In this document: in pieces, positions 32,367 through 41,348 of the stretch
Layout of the letters: the number at the start of each line of letters is the position of its first letter
Numbering within the stretch: position 1 is the stretch's first letter
Source of the DNA: Ureibacillus acetophenoni
Lineage (GTDB): Bacteria > Bacillota > Bacilli > Bacillales_A > Planococcaceae
Assembly (NCBI RefSeq): GCF_900220965.1
Contig: NZ_OBQC01000005.1
Location: 62,001 to 126,000, forward strand
Direction: 5' to 3'
DNA: 64,000 nt
Translations under genes and position numbers: made by a program
Notes under the pieces: generated by a model
Databases searched by the model: none
What the model saw: the letters and a program-made list of their open reading frames with translations, nothing else
Told to the model about the DNA's origin: nothing

Positions 32367-33344
32367 CTAAGAGGAGGAACTTGATGACGAAGCTACTACC
32401 GCTGCCATTGTTACACTTATCATCATTGCCTGTTCTGCTTGGAGTAACATTTCAAAAGACGTCACTATACTCATTTCCAATGATTCATTGACATTGACTA
32501 AGTCACATAAATATTTCTGAACCGCAATACTAAGAATGATGTCTTTGTACCATCGTAATAATTTTAGTTTCGAAAGCTCTTTAAACAGGTTACTAATTTC
32601 ATTAATTTGAGCTGTATTGGTACCTGCTATTGCCAAGAATCCTAAAATTGGATAATGGATATGCTTAATTTTTATTCCGTTATCATTTAATTGTTTTCGA
32701 ATTTCTATGACATATGGCACAAGCTGTTCAACATACTCTGTGCCATAGAAGGTTAAAATTTGTGAAAGCCATTGCAACTCATTTCCCATATAGAAATTAT
32801 TTTCACGTAACTCTTTATAATATCTATTCATAATAGCTGCACGTTTTTCAGAATCATCAACTTCACTGCTTAATAACACAGCAAATGGTACATCTTCATA
32901 TGAAGTTAAAAACGGATGGTGCTTTCGAATCGTTTTATATAACTTTTGGGCATTTTCAGCAATAGTTTTCTTATTTGCTTCATCATTTGGTAAAAATAAT
33001 GCAGCTATATAGCTATATTGTGTGCGTGTGAATTTCACAGATTTTAGTAGTTCTTCATTTACTAATAACTCATTTACTAAAGAATTGGTATCGCCTTTCC
33101 CATCCAACATCATGGCTATACAATATTGGAGGTTTCCACTAACTCTTAGTGTGTGGTACCATTTCGTTTGTTGTTTAATCGCTTGAATTACTTCATTAAA
33201 GGTTTGTTCGTTAAAACTCTTACCCTTTGAAGAATAACTACTTGCTATCATAACAGCAACTCGCTTATCGACTGACCAACCTAAATGGGATTTGACTTTT
33301 TCATAGTTCTTTTCAAACAACTCAATAAACTCGTTATTATTCAT
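32367..33344 (-). CDS. DUF4003-family protein, second of a tandem pair
   Basis: A 325-residue, mostly helical protein. Shared with the upstream paralogue are an FxxNYE-type start, a central PFLTSYEDVPFAVLLS block, a YYKEL..N.F.MGN stretch and HYPILGFLAIAG. These are the conserved segments of DUF4003 proteins found in Bacillales, whose function is unknown. The C-terminus ends in a run of serines after a hydrophobic stretch. It starts 19 bases past the paralogue's stop, so both are in one operon under the ECF-type promoter at 34363. Confidence 0.75.
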   Translation of the reverse strand: MNNNEFIELFEKNYEKVKSHLGWSVDKRVAVMIASSYSSKGKSFNEQTFNEVIQAIKQQTKWYHTLRVSGNLQYCIAMMLDGKGDTNSLVNELLVNEELLKSVKFTRTQYSYIAALFLPNDEANKKTIAENAQKLYKTIRKHHPFLTSYEDVPFAVLLSSEVDDSEKRAAIMNRYYKELRENNFYMGNELQWLSQILTFYGTEYVEQLVPYVIEIRKQLNDNGIKIKHIHYPILGFLAIAGTNTAQINEISNLFKELSKLKLLRWYKDIILSIAVQKYLCDLVNVNESLEMSIVTSFEMLLQAEQAMMISVTMAAVVASSSSSSS

Positions 33345-33363
33345 AATGAACCCCCTTCATCTA

Positions 33364-34338
33364 TCAATTAAATAAATCACCAATAATGGAGCCTACGCCA
33401 CTTGGAAATATAGAGAAAATATCTATTCCAATTTCAGCAACTTCAACTAACATATCCAACTTCGAAGCATTGGAAAGGTCTACTAACGATTGAAGTTCTA
33501 ATAAATCCCTGATTACTTTTTGGATAGCAACAATTAGTGCATAATCCTTTGCCTGTTTAAAAGCTTTTAAAGTACATAACTCGGTATGTAATGTAACAAT
33601 TTCATTTATTTTATAATCATCCGTCGCAGCTAGTGCTAATAAACCTAAAAATGGATAATGATACTTCTTCACTTTTACTCCGTTATCCACCAATTCATCT
33701 CTTAGTTTTACTACGTACTGGGATAACGTATCAGAATAATCAATACTATAAATTGTAAGGATTTGCGCTAATGCTTGAAGATGGTTTCCCATTTGGAATT
33801 GATGTTTATTTAATTCTTTGTAGTACTGAACCATCGTTTTTGCTTGTTGTACAATATCATTTTCTTCTCTTGTTAATAAAACAACATATGGTATATCTTC
33901 ATTAGACGTTAAAAAGGGTTGATGTCCATTCATCTCATCAAATAATTGTTTTGCTCTTTTTGCATGAAGATTTCGGTCGTCTTGAAGAAATAAAGAAGCG
34001 AGAACACGATAATGGTTAGATTTAAACTTATTGGATTTTAGTATTTTGTCATTGTCAATTAAGTGTTGGATTGCCTGCTGTATATCTTTTTCATCTTGTA
34101 GATAAGCGGCCAGTTTGTAGCTTGATGGAGACCCTAGTTGAAAAGAAAATTCACGACTTTTAGCATTATCGATTTCTGCACATATATTTTCTAAAGCTAC
34201 ACCACTAAAGGTTTTGTTCGCTAATGTATATTTACAAGCTAAAGAAATAAGTAGTTGTCGATCAAAGCTATTACTAAAGTAAAGACTTGCTCTTTCATAA
34301 TTTCCTTGAAATGCGGTTATAAATTGTTGTTGATCCAC
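33364..34338 (-). CDS. DUF4003-family protein, first of a tandem pair
   Basis: A 324-residue paralogue of the next gene with the same conserved blocks (PFLTSNEDIPYVVLLT, YYKELNKHQFQMGN, KKYHYPFLGLLALA) and a C-terminal hydrophobic segment (GIDIFSIFPSGVGSIIGDLF). The start codon is GTG with TAGGAG about ten bases upstream. The promoter directly before it matches the SigW-like ECF consensus exactly, so membrane or envelope stress control is inferred. Molecular function is unknown. Confidence 0.75.
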   Translation of the reverse strand: MDQQQFITAFQGNYERASLYFSNSFDRQLLISLACKYTLANKTFSGVALENICAEIDNAKSREFSFQLGSPSSYKLAAYLQDEKDIQQAIQHLIDNDKILKSNKFKSNHYRVLASLFLQDDRNLHAKRAKQLFDEMNGHQPFLTSNEDIPYVVLLTREENDIVQQAKTMVQYYKELNKHQFQMGNHLQALAQILTIYSIDYSDTLSQYVVKLRDELVDNGVKVKKYHYPFLGLLALAATDDYKINEIVTLHTELCTLKAFKQAKDYALIVAIQKVIRDLLELQSLVDLSNASKLDMLVEVAEIGIDIFSIFPSGVGSIIGDLFN

Positions 34339-34362
34339 GTAATATCACTCCTATAACCTTTC

Positions 34363-34388
34363 TACGAAAATTTCATAAAATAGTTTCA
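34363..34388 (-). promoter_or_regulatory. ECF-sigma-type promoter of the DUF4003 pair
   Basis: The minus strand reads TGAAAC (34383-34388), 16 bases, CGTA (34363-34366), which is the textbook SigW-class ECF promoter. The start site would fall about 17 bases before the GTG. The first 13 bases, TGAAACTATTTTA, are identical to those upstream of the ECF sigma gene at 36739. Confidence 0.75.
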
Positions 34389-34657
34389 CAAGGGTTTGTT
34401 GCATTTATTAAATTTACAATGTCTTATCATGAACTTTAGATATCCCATACAAACACCTTGATTTTACAAAATATTTACACACATTTTTGAACTAATTTCC
34501 CTAGTTTCGAGATACAATTGTATTAAGGATTCACTGAAATTTGATTGAATTTGGAGTTGATGCACAGCAATTTGAAAACGCTTATTTAATATTCTCTTTT
34601 TTAAAAGATATTCTTTATGTATTTTCTTAAATATTCGAGAAAAGGGATGAAGATAAT
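34389..34657 (+). other. AT-rich divergent spacer, no clear element
   Basis: This stretch lies between the DUF4003 promoter and the 103-residue gene. It is very AT-rich. I see no gene, no strong inverted repeat and no convincing sigma-A promoter for the plus-strand gene, although TTGAAC near 34486 and TACAAT near 34512 are loose -35/-10 candidates with poor spacing. Confidence 0.3.
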
Positions 34658-34969
34658 ATGAATCAAATCTTCAAGAAAGATGAATTTATTATTACCCCTT
34701 TCTACAAAGGGCGAAAGCAAGAATTTATGGTTGTAAATACGAAGAAGGAGTTCAAAAAAGGACACACTCATCTTAAATCCTTTAAAATGGCAAAGTATTT
34801 AATCAATCTCGTAAGATACAAAAAAATAAATTCTGGTTTGAGACCCTATTTATTAACAAGCTTAACAAGAATATCAAATGATCATGAATATATTAAAAGA
34901 GTTGAAGAAGTACTTGCTGTTAAAAAAAATAAAGGCAAGAAAGCTTCTTATTATAATAAAGCAATATAA
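34658..34969 (+). CDS. Small basic protein, unknown function
   Basis: A 103-residue, lysine-rich protein (FKKDEFIITPFYKGRKQEFM at the start, KKNKGKKASYYNKAI at the end) without membrane segments or cysteines. The ATG is preceded by AAAAGGGATGAAG and a strong bidirectional terminator follows, so the gene looks real. I recognise no family. The high charge suggests nucleic-acid or membrane-surface binding, which is speculation. Confidence 0.55.
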   Translation: MNQIFKKDEFIITPFYKGRKQEFMVVNTKKEFKKGHTHLKSFKMAKYLINLVRYKKINSGLRPYLLTSLTRISNDHEYIKRVEEVLAVKKNKGKKASYYNKAI

Positions 34970-34987
34970 TTTATAGTATAAAAAACG

Positions 34988-35026
34988 AAGCCGTATTGAA
35001 TGAAACCATTCAAATACGGCCTTTTT
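34988..35026. terminator. Bidirectional terminator between convergent genes
   Basis: GCCGTATTGAATG/CATTCAAATACGGC followed by TTTTT on the plus strand and a matching A-run on the left, so it can serve both the 103-residue gene and the membrane gene at 35050. Confidence 0.85.
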
Positions 35027-35049
35027 GATTTATAAACTGGGCTCTTAGC

Positions 35050-36225
35050 TTATTGGATTTCGTTTCCTTTATCGTCGTAGTAATAATAACGGTAAGAGTC
35101 ATTTGTCAATTCCACTTTTTTTATTACAGATTCTCCCGGTGTTACATGAATCTCTACTTCTTGACCACCATCACCAACGAGTTTTACCTTCGAATAAGGA
35201 TGTCCTTTAAAAAAACCAAATATATATTCCATAGTTCCATTTCCCATGTTGAGGTCTTCCATTACCCAGTCTGAACCACCTACAGACCTTGAATAACTGT
35301 AGCCGTGTTCATCTTCTATAAATGTCACCATATAGCGTTTAGCATTTACAGAAATTAACCCATAGCGCGCATTATTAAACGTTGCCGCATTTTCTAATAA
35401 ACCGCCATCCAAATCTAATTGTTTTTGAGCTACCTGCATTATAGAAGTTTCATCATAGGCATAGTCATTTTTCACTGGTGAAACAAAAGGAATAAGGCAC
35501 ATTAAGATAATCACAATAGGAATCAACCTGAAAAGTAAATTCACCCTACTTTTTGTATTCCATACAAAAAGAATGATAAAGAAAATAATTGTAATAATTA
35601 AACCTATTTGATTACCTTGTGACATTGCACCAAAATTAGTGACTGGAATTTCCCCTATTTCCTCCATAGAGGTCATATATGGCTCATCGTCAAAAAAGTC
35701 ACTCAACACTTTCACATAGAAAGGAGCTTCACGTAATACGTCATAAAAGGTTGTAACCGTCGTATCAAAAGGAAGAGCTTTTGAACCATACGTATCTCGC
35801 CAAATATAAAGATAATGCAGAAGTGTGGCTAAGTCTTTTCGTTCCCACTGATTCAATTGGGGCGAGTGATAAAAAACACTATTACCACTTTCCAAAGCAC
35901 GTTGTAACAACCAGTCACTTTCTGATAAATAATTTTCTAGTTGTTCTTCTGTTGTAATATTAAATCCTAAATGGATGCGTTCCATATACGCCTCTTCTAA
36001 ATTAACATCCGCTCTCTCAGTACTAACATACTCTACTTGTTCCGTTGGGGGAATCATCGTAGAGATCAAGAGTATGAGAATAGTGATAAACAGGGTAGCA
36101 ACAACGGGAACCGGTTGAAATGTTTTTTTCCTATTTTGAATAACTACTAATGTTTCGCTCTTTTTCTCATCTGAAAATTTACCTTCCCTATACGCATCAT
36201 CCATTACTTTTTTAATGCGGTCCAT
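35050..36225 (-). CDS. Large membrane partner of the ECF sigma factor (probable anti-sigma)
   Basis: A 391-residue protein that starts inside the 3' end of the sigma gene (14-base overlap), the usual layout of an anti-sigma factor. It has a short cytoplasmic N-terminus with MDRIKKVMDDAYREGKFSDE, one membrane helix (about 40-58), a roughly 145-residue outer segment, two more helices (about 205-248) and a C-terminal outer domain of about 140 residues. It is much larger than typical ECF anti-sigma factors, and I do not recognise the outer domains. Anti-sigma function is inferred from position. Confidence 0.6.
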   Translation of the reverse strand: MDRIKKVMDDAYREGKFSDEKKSETLVVIQNRKKTFQPVPVVATLFITILILLISTMIPPTEQVEYVSTERADVNLEEAYMERIHLGFNITTEEQLENYLSESDWLLQRALESGNSVFYHSPQLNQWERKDLATLLHYLYIWRDTYGSKALPFDTTVTTFYDVLREAPFYVKVLSDFFDDEPYMTSMEEIGEIPVTNFGAMSQGNQIGLIITIIFFIILFVWNTKSRVNLLFRLIPIVIILMCLIPFVSPVKNDYAYDETSIMQVAQKQLDLDGGLLENAATFNNARYGLISVNAKRYMVTFIEDEHGYSYSRSVGGSDWVMEDLNMGNGTMEYIFGFFKGHPYSKVKLVGDGGQEVEIHVTPGESVIKKVELTNDSYRYYYYDDKGNEIQ

Positions 36226-36739
36226 CAAAATCCTCTCCTTCCTTTAACGTAAATGCTAGTTTTTGGCGTGCACGTCTTAACCGTGTTTTCACTGTATTTA
36301 ATGGTAAATTTAAAGTTTCACTAATTTCATCCTGAGACATTTCTATAAAGTGATAGAGGACGATGACATCCTTGTATTTTGGTGGTAAGTTTTCTATAGC
36401 CTCAATTAGTGCTTCGTCTTCCGTTTGTTGTAGAACTATTTGTTCTGTTGTCTTCTCAGCACTAAGTAGCTTCTGAATGGTATTCGTAATGACAACTCGT
36501 TTGTGCTTCCAACTGGCCAAATAGTCATGACAAACATTCACAGCAATTCGGTATAAATATGTTTTCACCGTTGATTGTTGACGGAATTTTGGTATTGCTC
36601 GATAAAATTTTATAAACGTTTCTTGCGCTAAATCTTCGGCTGTCAGCCAATTTCGTACATATGTATAACAAAGCCTCACTATGTAATCTCCATAAAGGTC
36701 CATTGCTTCTTTAAGCTGTTCTTCTTGTTCCTCCCTCAA
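36212..36739 (-). CDS. ECF-family RNA polymerase sigma factor
   Basis: Sigma-70 family factor of 175 residues. Region 2 reads LCYTYVRNWLTAEDLAQETFIKFYRAIPKF and region 4 LPPKYKDVIVLYHFIEMSQDEISETLNLPLNTVKTRLRRAR, with the HTH near the C-terminus. The start is TTG with AGGAGG upstream. Its own upstream region has an ECF-like -35 (TGAAAC), suggesting autoregulation. Which stress it answers to cannot be read from sequence; the membrane partner suggests an envelope signal. Confidence 0.88.
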   Translation of the reverse strand: MREEQEEQLKEAMDLYGDYIVRLCYTYVRNWLTAEDLAQETFIKFYRAIPKFRQQSTVKTYLYRIAVNVCHDYLASWKHKRVVITNTIQKLLSAEKTTEQIVLQQTEDEALIEAIENLPPKYKDVIVLYHFIEMSQDEISETLNLPLNTVKTRLRRARQKLAFTLKEGEDFDGPH

Positions 36740-36773
36740 CTACTAGTACACCTCCTTAAAAAGCTATTTTCCG

Positions 36774-36803
36774 TTAGACTATAGTAAATGTAAAATAGTT
36801 TCA
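36774..36803 (-). promoter_or_regulatory. Probable autoregulated ECF promoter of the sigma gene
   Basis: The minus strand has TGAAAC (36798-36803), then 18 bases, then GTCTAA (36774-36779). The -35 block extends to TGAAACTATTTTA, as at the DUF4003 promoter. The -10 lacks the CGT core, so confidence is moderate. Confidence 0.5.
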
Positions 36804-36814
36804 AAAAACAAAGA

Positions 36815-36850
36815 AAAAAGACAATCCATTATTAATCTGGATTGTCTTTT
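36815..36850 (-). terminator. Terminator upstream of the ECF sigma gene
   Basis: AAAAGACAATCCA/TGGATTGTCTTTT with TTTTT on the minus strand; ends the aldehyde dehydrogenase-DUF779 transcript. Confidence 0.85.
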
Positions 36851-36878
36851 CCTGAACTGATTTAACAGTCACAACAAA

Positions 36879-37238
36879 TCATATTAAATTTAATTCCACT
36901 AACTCACTCTTGGTGAACGCACGAGACCTTGTTAAGAACCGTTTTCCAAGCACACCTTCTAATGAAAACATCCCGCCACGACCGTCAACTACATCAATAA
37001 TGAGTTGTGTATGTTTCCAGTAATCAAATTGATTTTTGTGCATATAAAATTTCGCACCACCGATTTCACCTAAGAGGACGTCTTGATCTCCTAAGATTAA
37101 ATCCCCATCTGGATAGCACATTGGACTGGAACCGTCACAGCAACCTCCTGACTGATGAAACATGACAGGCCCGTGTTTTGCTTTCAGTTGTTCAATAAGG
37201 GCAATTGCTTCTTCCGTTGCAAGTACTCGTTCTACCAC
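36879..37238 (-). CDS. DUF779 protein, aldehyde dehydrogenase partner
   Basis: A 119-residue protein with the DUF779 hallmark HQSGGCCDGSSPMCYPDG, rich in cysteine and glycine, which suggests metal or thiol chemistry. DUF779 genes are habitually next to AcoD/AldB-type acetaldehyde dehydrogenases, and this one starts 20 bases past such a gene. The start is GTG with GGGGG upstream. Biochemical role is unknown; a maturation or accessory role is inferred from the genetic link. Confidence 0.82.
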   Translation of the reverse strand: MVERVLATEEAIALIEQLKAKHGPVMFHQSGGCCDGSSPMCYPDGDLILGDQDVLLGEIGGAKFYMHKNQFDYWKHTQLIIDVVDGRGGMFSLEGVLGKRFLTRSRAFTKSELVELNLI

Positions 37239-37258
37239 TTATTAGCCCCCTTTTTTTA

Positions 37259-38794
37259 TTAGAAGAAACCTAGTTTATTTGGGCTGTAGCTAATTAGTAA
37301 GTTTTTCGTTTGTTGATAGTGTTCTAACATCATTTTGTGGTTTTCACGACCTACACCTGACATCTTATATCCACCGAATGCAGCATGTGCAGGGTAAGCA
37401 TGGTAACAGTTCGTCCATACACGACCAGCTTCAATGCCACGACCGAAGCGATACGCTGTATTAATATCGCGAGTCCATACACCAGCACCTAAGCCGTATA
37501 ACGTATCGTTTGCGATTTCAAGTGCTTCTTCTTTCGTTTTGAAAGTAGTAACAGCCACTACTGGACCAAAGATTTCTTCTTGGAAAATACGCATACTATT
37601 ATCGCCTTTGAATACTGTTGGCTTAATGTAGAAACCATCTTTTAAATCGCCTTCTAATTGGTTGCGCTCTCCACCAATTAAACATTCTGCTCCTTCTTGT
37701 TTACCGATATCTAAGTAAGATAGGATTTTCTCCATTTGCTCGGTAGATGCTTGAGCACCCATCATTACAGTTGGATCAAGAGGGTTACCTGTTTTAATTG
37801 CTTCAACGCGCTTTAGAGCACGCTCCATAAACTTTTCATAGATAGATTCTTGGATTAATGCACGTGATGGACATGTACATACTTCCCCTTGGTTAAGAGC
37901 AAATAATACAAACCCTTCAATTGCCTTATCTAAAAACTCATCGTCTGCATCCATTACATCTTCAAAGAAAATATTTGGTGATTTACCACCAAGTTCTAAT
38001 GTTACAGGGATAATGTTTTGAGATGCGTATTGCATAATTAAGCGACCAGTAGTTGTTTCACCAGTGAATGCAATTTTACCGATACGTGGGTTTGAAGCTA
38101 ATGGTTTACCTGCTTCTAAACCAAATCCATTCACGATATTAACAACACCTGGTGGTAATAAGTCTTCGATTAACTCCATTAATACTAAAATAGATGTAGG
38201 AGTTTGCTCAGCTGGTTTTAAAACAACACAGTTACCTGCAGCTAATGCTGGTGCTAATTTCCAAACAGCCATTAATAGTGGGAAGTTCCAAGGGATAATT
38301 TGTCCAACCACCCCAATCGGCTCATGGAAATGGTATGCAACTGTATCGTTATCGATTTGGCTAACGCCACCTTCTTGCGCACGAACTGCTCCTGCAAAGT
38401 AACGGAAATGGTCAATTGCTAATGGAAGGTCTGCGTTCAATGTTTCGCGAACTGCTTTACCATTTTCCCAAGTTTCAGCAACTGCTAACAATTCTAAGTT
38501 TTCTTCAATGCGGTCCGCAATTTTATTTAAAATAACAGCTCTTTCTGCTGGTGAAGTTTTCCCCCAAGATTCTTTTGCAGCATGAGCAGCGTCGATTGCT
38601 AGTTCAATATCTTCTGCAGTCGAACGTGCAACCTTTGTGTACACCTTCCCAGTAACAGGTGTCACATTATCAAAGTACTCCCCATTAACAGGCGGAGTCC
38701 ACTGCCCTCCAATATAGTTGTCATACTTTTCTTTGAAGTTTACTACTGCGCCTTCTGTGTTAGGAAAAGCATAAGCCATTGTTAGTACTGACAT
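37259..38794 (-). CDS. Acetaldehyde-type aldehyde dehydrogenase (AcoD/AldB family)
   Basis: NAD(P)-dependent aldehyde dehydrogenase of 511 residues. The NAD-binding AFTGETTTG, base [14 protein letters not shown] and catalytic cysteine region [15 protein letters not shown] are present; CTCPSR is typical of the AcoD/AldB branch. The start at 38794 ([20 protein letters not shown]) has AGGGGAGATT upstream; a 12-residue extension is less likely. It forms an operon with DUF779. Acetaldehyde or a related short aldehyde is the probable substrate. Confidence 0.88.
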   Translation of the reverse strand: MSVLTMAYAFPNTEGAVVNFKEKYDNYIGGQWTPPVNGEYFDNVTPVTGKVYTKVARSTAEDIELAIDAAHAAKESWGKTSPAERAVILNKIADRIEENLELLAVAETWENGKAVRETLNADLPLAIDHFRYFAGAVRAQEGGVSQIDNDTVAYHFHEPIGVVGQIIPWNFPLLMAVWKLAPALAAGNCVVLKPAEQTPTSILVLMELIEDLLPPGVVNIVNGFGLEAGKPLASNPRIGKIAFTGETTTGRLIMQYASQNIIPVTLELGGKSPNIFFEDVMDADDEFLDKAIEGFVLFALNQGEVCTCPSRALIQESIYEKFMERALKRVEAIKTGNPLDPTVMMGAQASTEQMEKILSYLDIGKQEGAECLIGGERNQLEGDLKDGFYIKPTVFKGDNSMRIFQEEIFGPVVAVTTFKTKEEALEIANDTLYGLGAGVWTRDINTAYRFGRGIEAGRVWTNCYHAYPAHAAFGGYKMSGVGRENHKMMLEHYQQTKNLLISYSPNKLGFF

Positions 38795-39078
38795 TAAAAT
38801 AATCTCCCCTTTACAAATTCTTTCTAACACCTTTTAGCATGCATTCAGTACTCAAACTTCCCCAAGCTATGTAAAAGGTATTTATATATATATATTTTGA
38901 AAGTTGCTAGAATATATCTAAAAATTACTATTTTTCTTAGAAAACTTTTCGACAAAAAGAGAAGAAAGTTCATAGGATTAATGTAAAATGGTTTATATTA
39001 ATGTAGAACCTGTTAACAATGGTTAGTAAAGGATATTCTGATCCATACTTAATTTTAAATACCCCTATAGGAGATTTT

Positions 39079-39783
39079 ATGAGAATCAATAAATATTTAA
39101 GCGAAACTGGAATTGTCTCAAGAAGAGGCGCAGATAAATTAATTGAAGAAGGAAAAGTAACGATTAATGGTCAGCTTGCGACAGTTGGTAGTCAAGTTGA
39201 AGACGGAGATACCGTTTGCGTAGACGGTAAACCCGTTAAAAAAGAAGAACAACTTGTTTACATTGTGTTGAATAAACCGGTTGGCATTACAAGTACTACT
39301 GAAAAACATATAAAAGGAAACGTTGTAGATTTTGTTGGCCATGAAAAACGAATTTTCCATATCGGTCGATTGGATAAAGACTCAGAAGGGTTGTTATTGC
39401 TTACGAACGATGGAGATATCGTCAATGAAATTTTGCGTGCTGAAAACCATCATGAAAAAGAGTATGTAGTACAAGTGGATAAACCCATTACAGATTCATT
39501 TTTAAAGAGAATGTCTTCGGGTGTAGAGATTTTAGATACTAAAACTTTGCCTTGTAGAGTAGAGAAAGTTTCTTCACATGTGTTCAAAATCATTTTAGAA
39601 CAAGGACTGAATCGTCAAATCCGCCGAATGTGTTCTGCTTTAGGATATAGTGTGAAAAGGTTACAAAGAATCCGAATTATGAATATCCATATTGGCAATT
39701 TAAAAGTGGGGCAATGGCGAGACTTAACGGATAAAGAGCGTACGGAATTGTTTGGGTTGTTGAATTATAAACCGAAGAAGTAA
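39079..39783 (+). CDS. rluF: 23S rRNA pseudouridine synthase, RluF type
   Basis: RsuA/RluB/E/F-family pseudouridine synthase of 234 residues. The S4-like N-terminal domain reads MRINKYLSETGIVSRRGADK, and the catalytic aspartate lies in HIGRLDKDSEGLLLLTNDGD. The C-terminal LNRQIRRMCSALGYSVKRLQRIRIMNI fits RluF. The ATG at 39079 has ATAGGAGATTTT directly upstream; a longer in-frame start is not needed. It is convergent with livF; a tandem repeat array begins shortly after its stop. Confidence 0.9.
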   Translation: MRINKYLSETGIVSRRGADKLIEEGKVTINGQLATVGSQVEDGDTVCVDGKPVKKEEQLVYIVLNKPVGITSTTEKHIKGNVVDFVGHEKRIFHIGRLDKDSEGLLLLTNDGDIVNEILRAENHHEKEYVVQVDKPITDSFLKRMSSGVEILDTKTLPCRVEKVSSHVFKIILEQGLNRQIRRMCSALGYSVKRLQRIRIMNIHIGNLKVGQWRDLTDKERTELFGLLNYKPKK

Positions 39784-39857
39784 ATTAAGAGGTATTTACT
39801 AGATTTAGAAAATAAACAATGGTTATACGAGACAAATTATCAGGAAACCTAGGAAAA

Positions 39858-40598
39858 GTGTCTCGTAGAATTGATTTATTGGACAGAATTTCGGGAATCT
39901 CCGGAAAAGTGTCTCGTAGAATCGATTTACTGGACAGAATTTCGGGAAACCCTAGAAAAGTGTCTCGTAGAATCGATTTATTGGACAGAATTTCGGGAAT
40001 CTCCGGAAAAGTGTCTCGTAGAATCGATTTACTGGACAGAATTTCGGGAAACCCTAGAAAAGTGTCTCGTAGAATCGATTTATTGGACAGAATTTCGGGA
40101 ATCTCCGGAAAAGTGTCACGCAAACGAATTATGCGTGACAAGATTCACCGATTCCAAAGAAAAGTGTCATGCAAACGGATTATGCGTGACAACATTCACT
40201 GATTCCAAAGAAAAGTGTCATGCAAACGGATTATGCGTGACAAGATTCACTGATTCCAAAGAAAAGTGTCATGCAAACTGATTATACGTGACAAGATTTA
40301 CTGGTTCCAGGACAAAGTGTCATGCAAACTGATTATGCGTGACAACATTCACTGATCCCAAAGAAAAGTGTCATGCAAACTGATTATGCGTGACAACATT
40401 CACTGATTCCAAAGAAAAGTGTCATGCAAACGGATTATGCGTGACAACATTCACTGATCCCAAAGAAAAGTGTCATGCAAACTGATTATGCGTGACAACA
40501 TTCACTGATTCCAAAAAAAAATGTCACGCAAACTGATTATGTATGACAAAATTCACTGATCCCATAGAAAAATGTCACGCAAACTGCACTGCATAAAA
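39858..40598. repeat. Tandem array of 27-base palindromes, 51-base period (array 1)
   Basis: Fifteen units start at 39858 and recur every 51 bases without a single slip (39909, 39960, 40011 ... 40572). Each unit is a 27-base imperfect palindrome opening TGTC and usually closing GACA, plus a 24-base linker ending in AAAG. Units 1-5 form one family (TGTCTCGTA ... TATTGGACA) and units 6-15 another (TGTCATGCA/TGTCACGCA ... TGCGTGACA, up to a 9-bp stem). A degenerate unit precedes the first (ACGAGACA at about 39829). Within units 1-5 the linkers alternate between two forms. It lies between the convergent genes rluF and livF. Confidence 0.95.
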
Positions 40599-40634
40599 GC
40601 GATGCACAAGTCCCCCAGACTTAAGCATCGCTTT
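40596..40634 (-). terminator. livF operon terminator
   Basis: AAAGCGATGC/GCATCGCTTT with an inner AAGTC/GACTT stem, a few bases past the livF stop; on the minus strand it is followed by TTTTAT. Confidence 0.75.
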
Positions 40635-40640
40635 CTAATT

Positions 40641-41348
40641 TTACACTCCTCCAAGATAAGCCTCTTTCACCTTTTCACTTTCTTGAAGTTCTTTCGCAGT
40701 ACCACTCAGCACTATTTTTCCTGTCTCAATAACATAAGCGCGATTGGCAATGGACAATGCCATGTTCGCATTTTGCTCGACCAATAAAACCGTCGTCCCT
40801 TGAGAATTCACCATTTTAATAATCTCAAAGATTTGCTTTACGATTAAAGGTGCTAACCCCATTGATGGCTCATCCAACAACAGTAATTTAGGCTTGGCCA
40901 TTAAGGCACGGCCCATTGCTAGCATTTGCTGTTCACCACCAGAAAGCGTACCCGATTGCTGTTTACGACGCTCGTAAAGTCTTGGGAAAAGCTCAAAAAC
41001 ATTTTCTAAATCTTTTTTTATTCCTTCACGATCTTTTCTTAAATAAGCACCTAACTCTAGATTTTCCTCAACTGACATGTTTGCAAATACACGTCGTCCT
41101 TCAGGAACATGGGAAATCCCACTTTTCACAATCATTTGAGCTTGCTTTCCGCCAATTTGTTTCGTTTGATAAGTGATCTCTCCATTTTTTGGTTTTAATA
41201 AACCAGATAACGTTTTTAGTAACGTGGATTTTCCTGCTCCATTCGCACCTATTAACGTAACAATTTCACCTTCATTTACCTCTAAGGAGACCCCTTTTAA
41301 GGCATGGATATTGCCATAAAATACATCGATGTTATTAACTTTTAACAT
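40641..41348 (-). CDS. livF: Branched-chain amino acid ABC transporter, ATP-binding protein LivF
   Basis: Second ATPase of the HAAT-type importer, 235 residues from MLKVNNIDVFYGNIHALKGV (41348). Walker A GANGAGKST, signature LSGGEQQMLAMGRALM and Walker B LLLLDEPSMGL are intact. An in-frame extension of 26 residues lies inside livG and is rejected. It overlaps livG by 14 bases, the last gene of livHMGF. Confidence 0.93.
   Translation of the reverse strand: MLKVNNIDVFYGNIHALKGVSLEVNEGEIVTLIGANGAGKSTLLKTLSGLLKPKNGEITYQTKQIGGKQAQMIVKSGISHVPEGRRVFANMSVEENLELGAYLRKDREGIKKDLENVFELFPRLYERRKQQSGTLSGGEQQMLAMGRALMAKPKLLLLDEPSMGLAPLIVKQIFEIIKMVNSQGTTVLLVEQNANMALSIANRAYVIETGKIVLSGTAKELQESEKVKEAYLGGV

Noticed and set aside
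38795-39078. Sigma-54 promoter before the aldehyde dehydrogenase gene
   Set aside because: AcoD-type genes are sometimes SigL-dependent, but no TGGCAC-N5-TTGC pattern is present in this spacer.
39785-40281. Repetitive coding regions (both strands) across array 1
   Set aside because: A 51-base period keeps frames open automatically. No ribosome site precedes the candidate starts, several frames are equally open, and the switch of palindrome family scrambles the protein.
39858-40598. CRISPR array
   Set aside because: The 51-base period invites the idea, but linkers are conserved within each family instead of unique, palindromes drift in sequence, and no cas gene is nearby.
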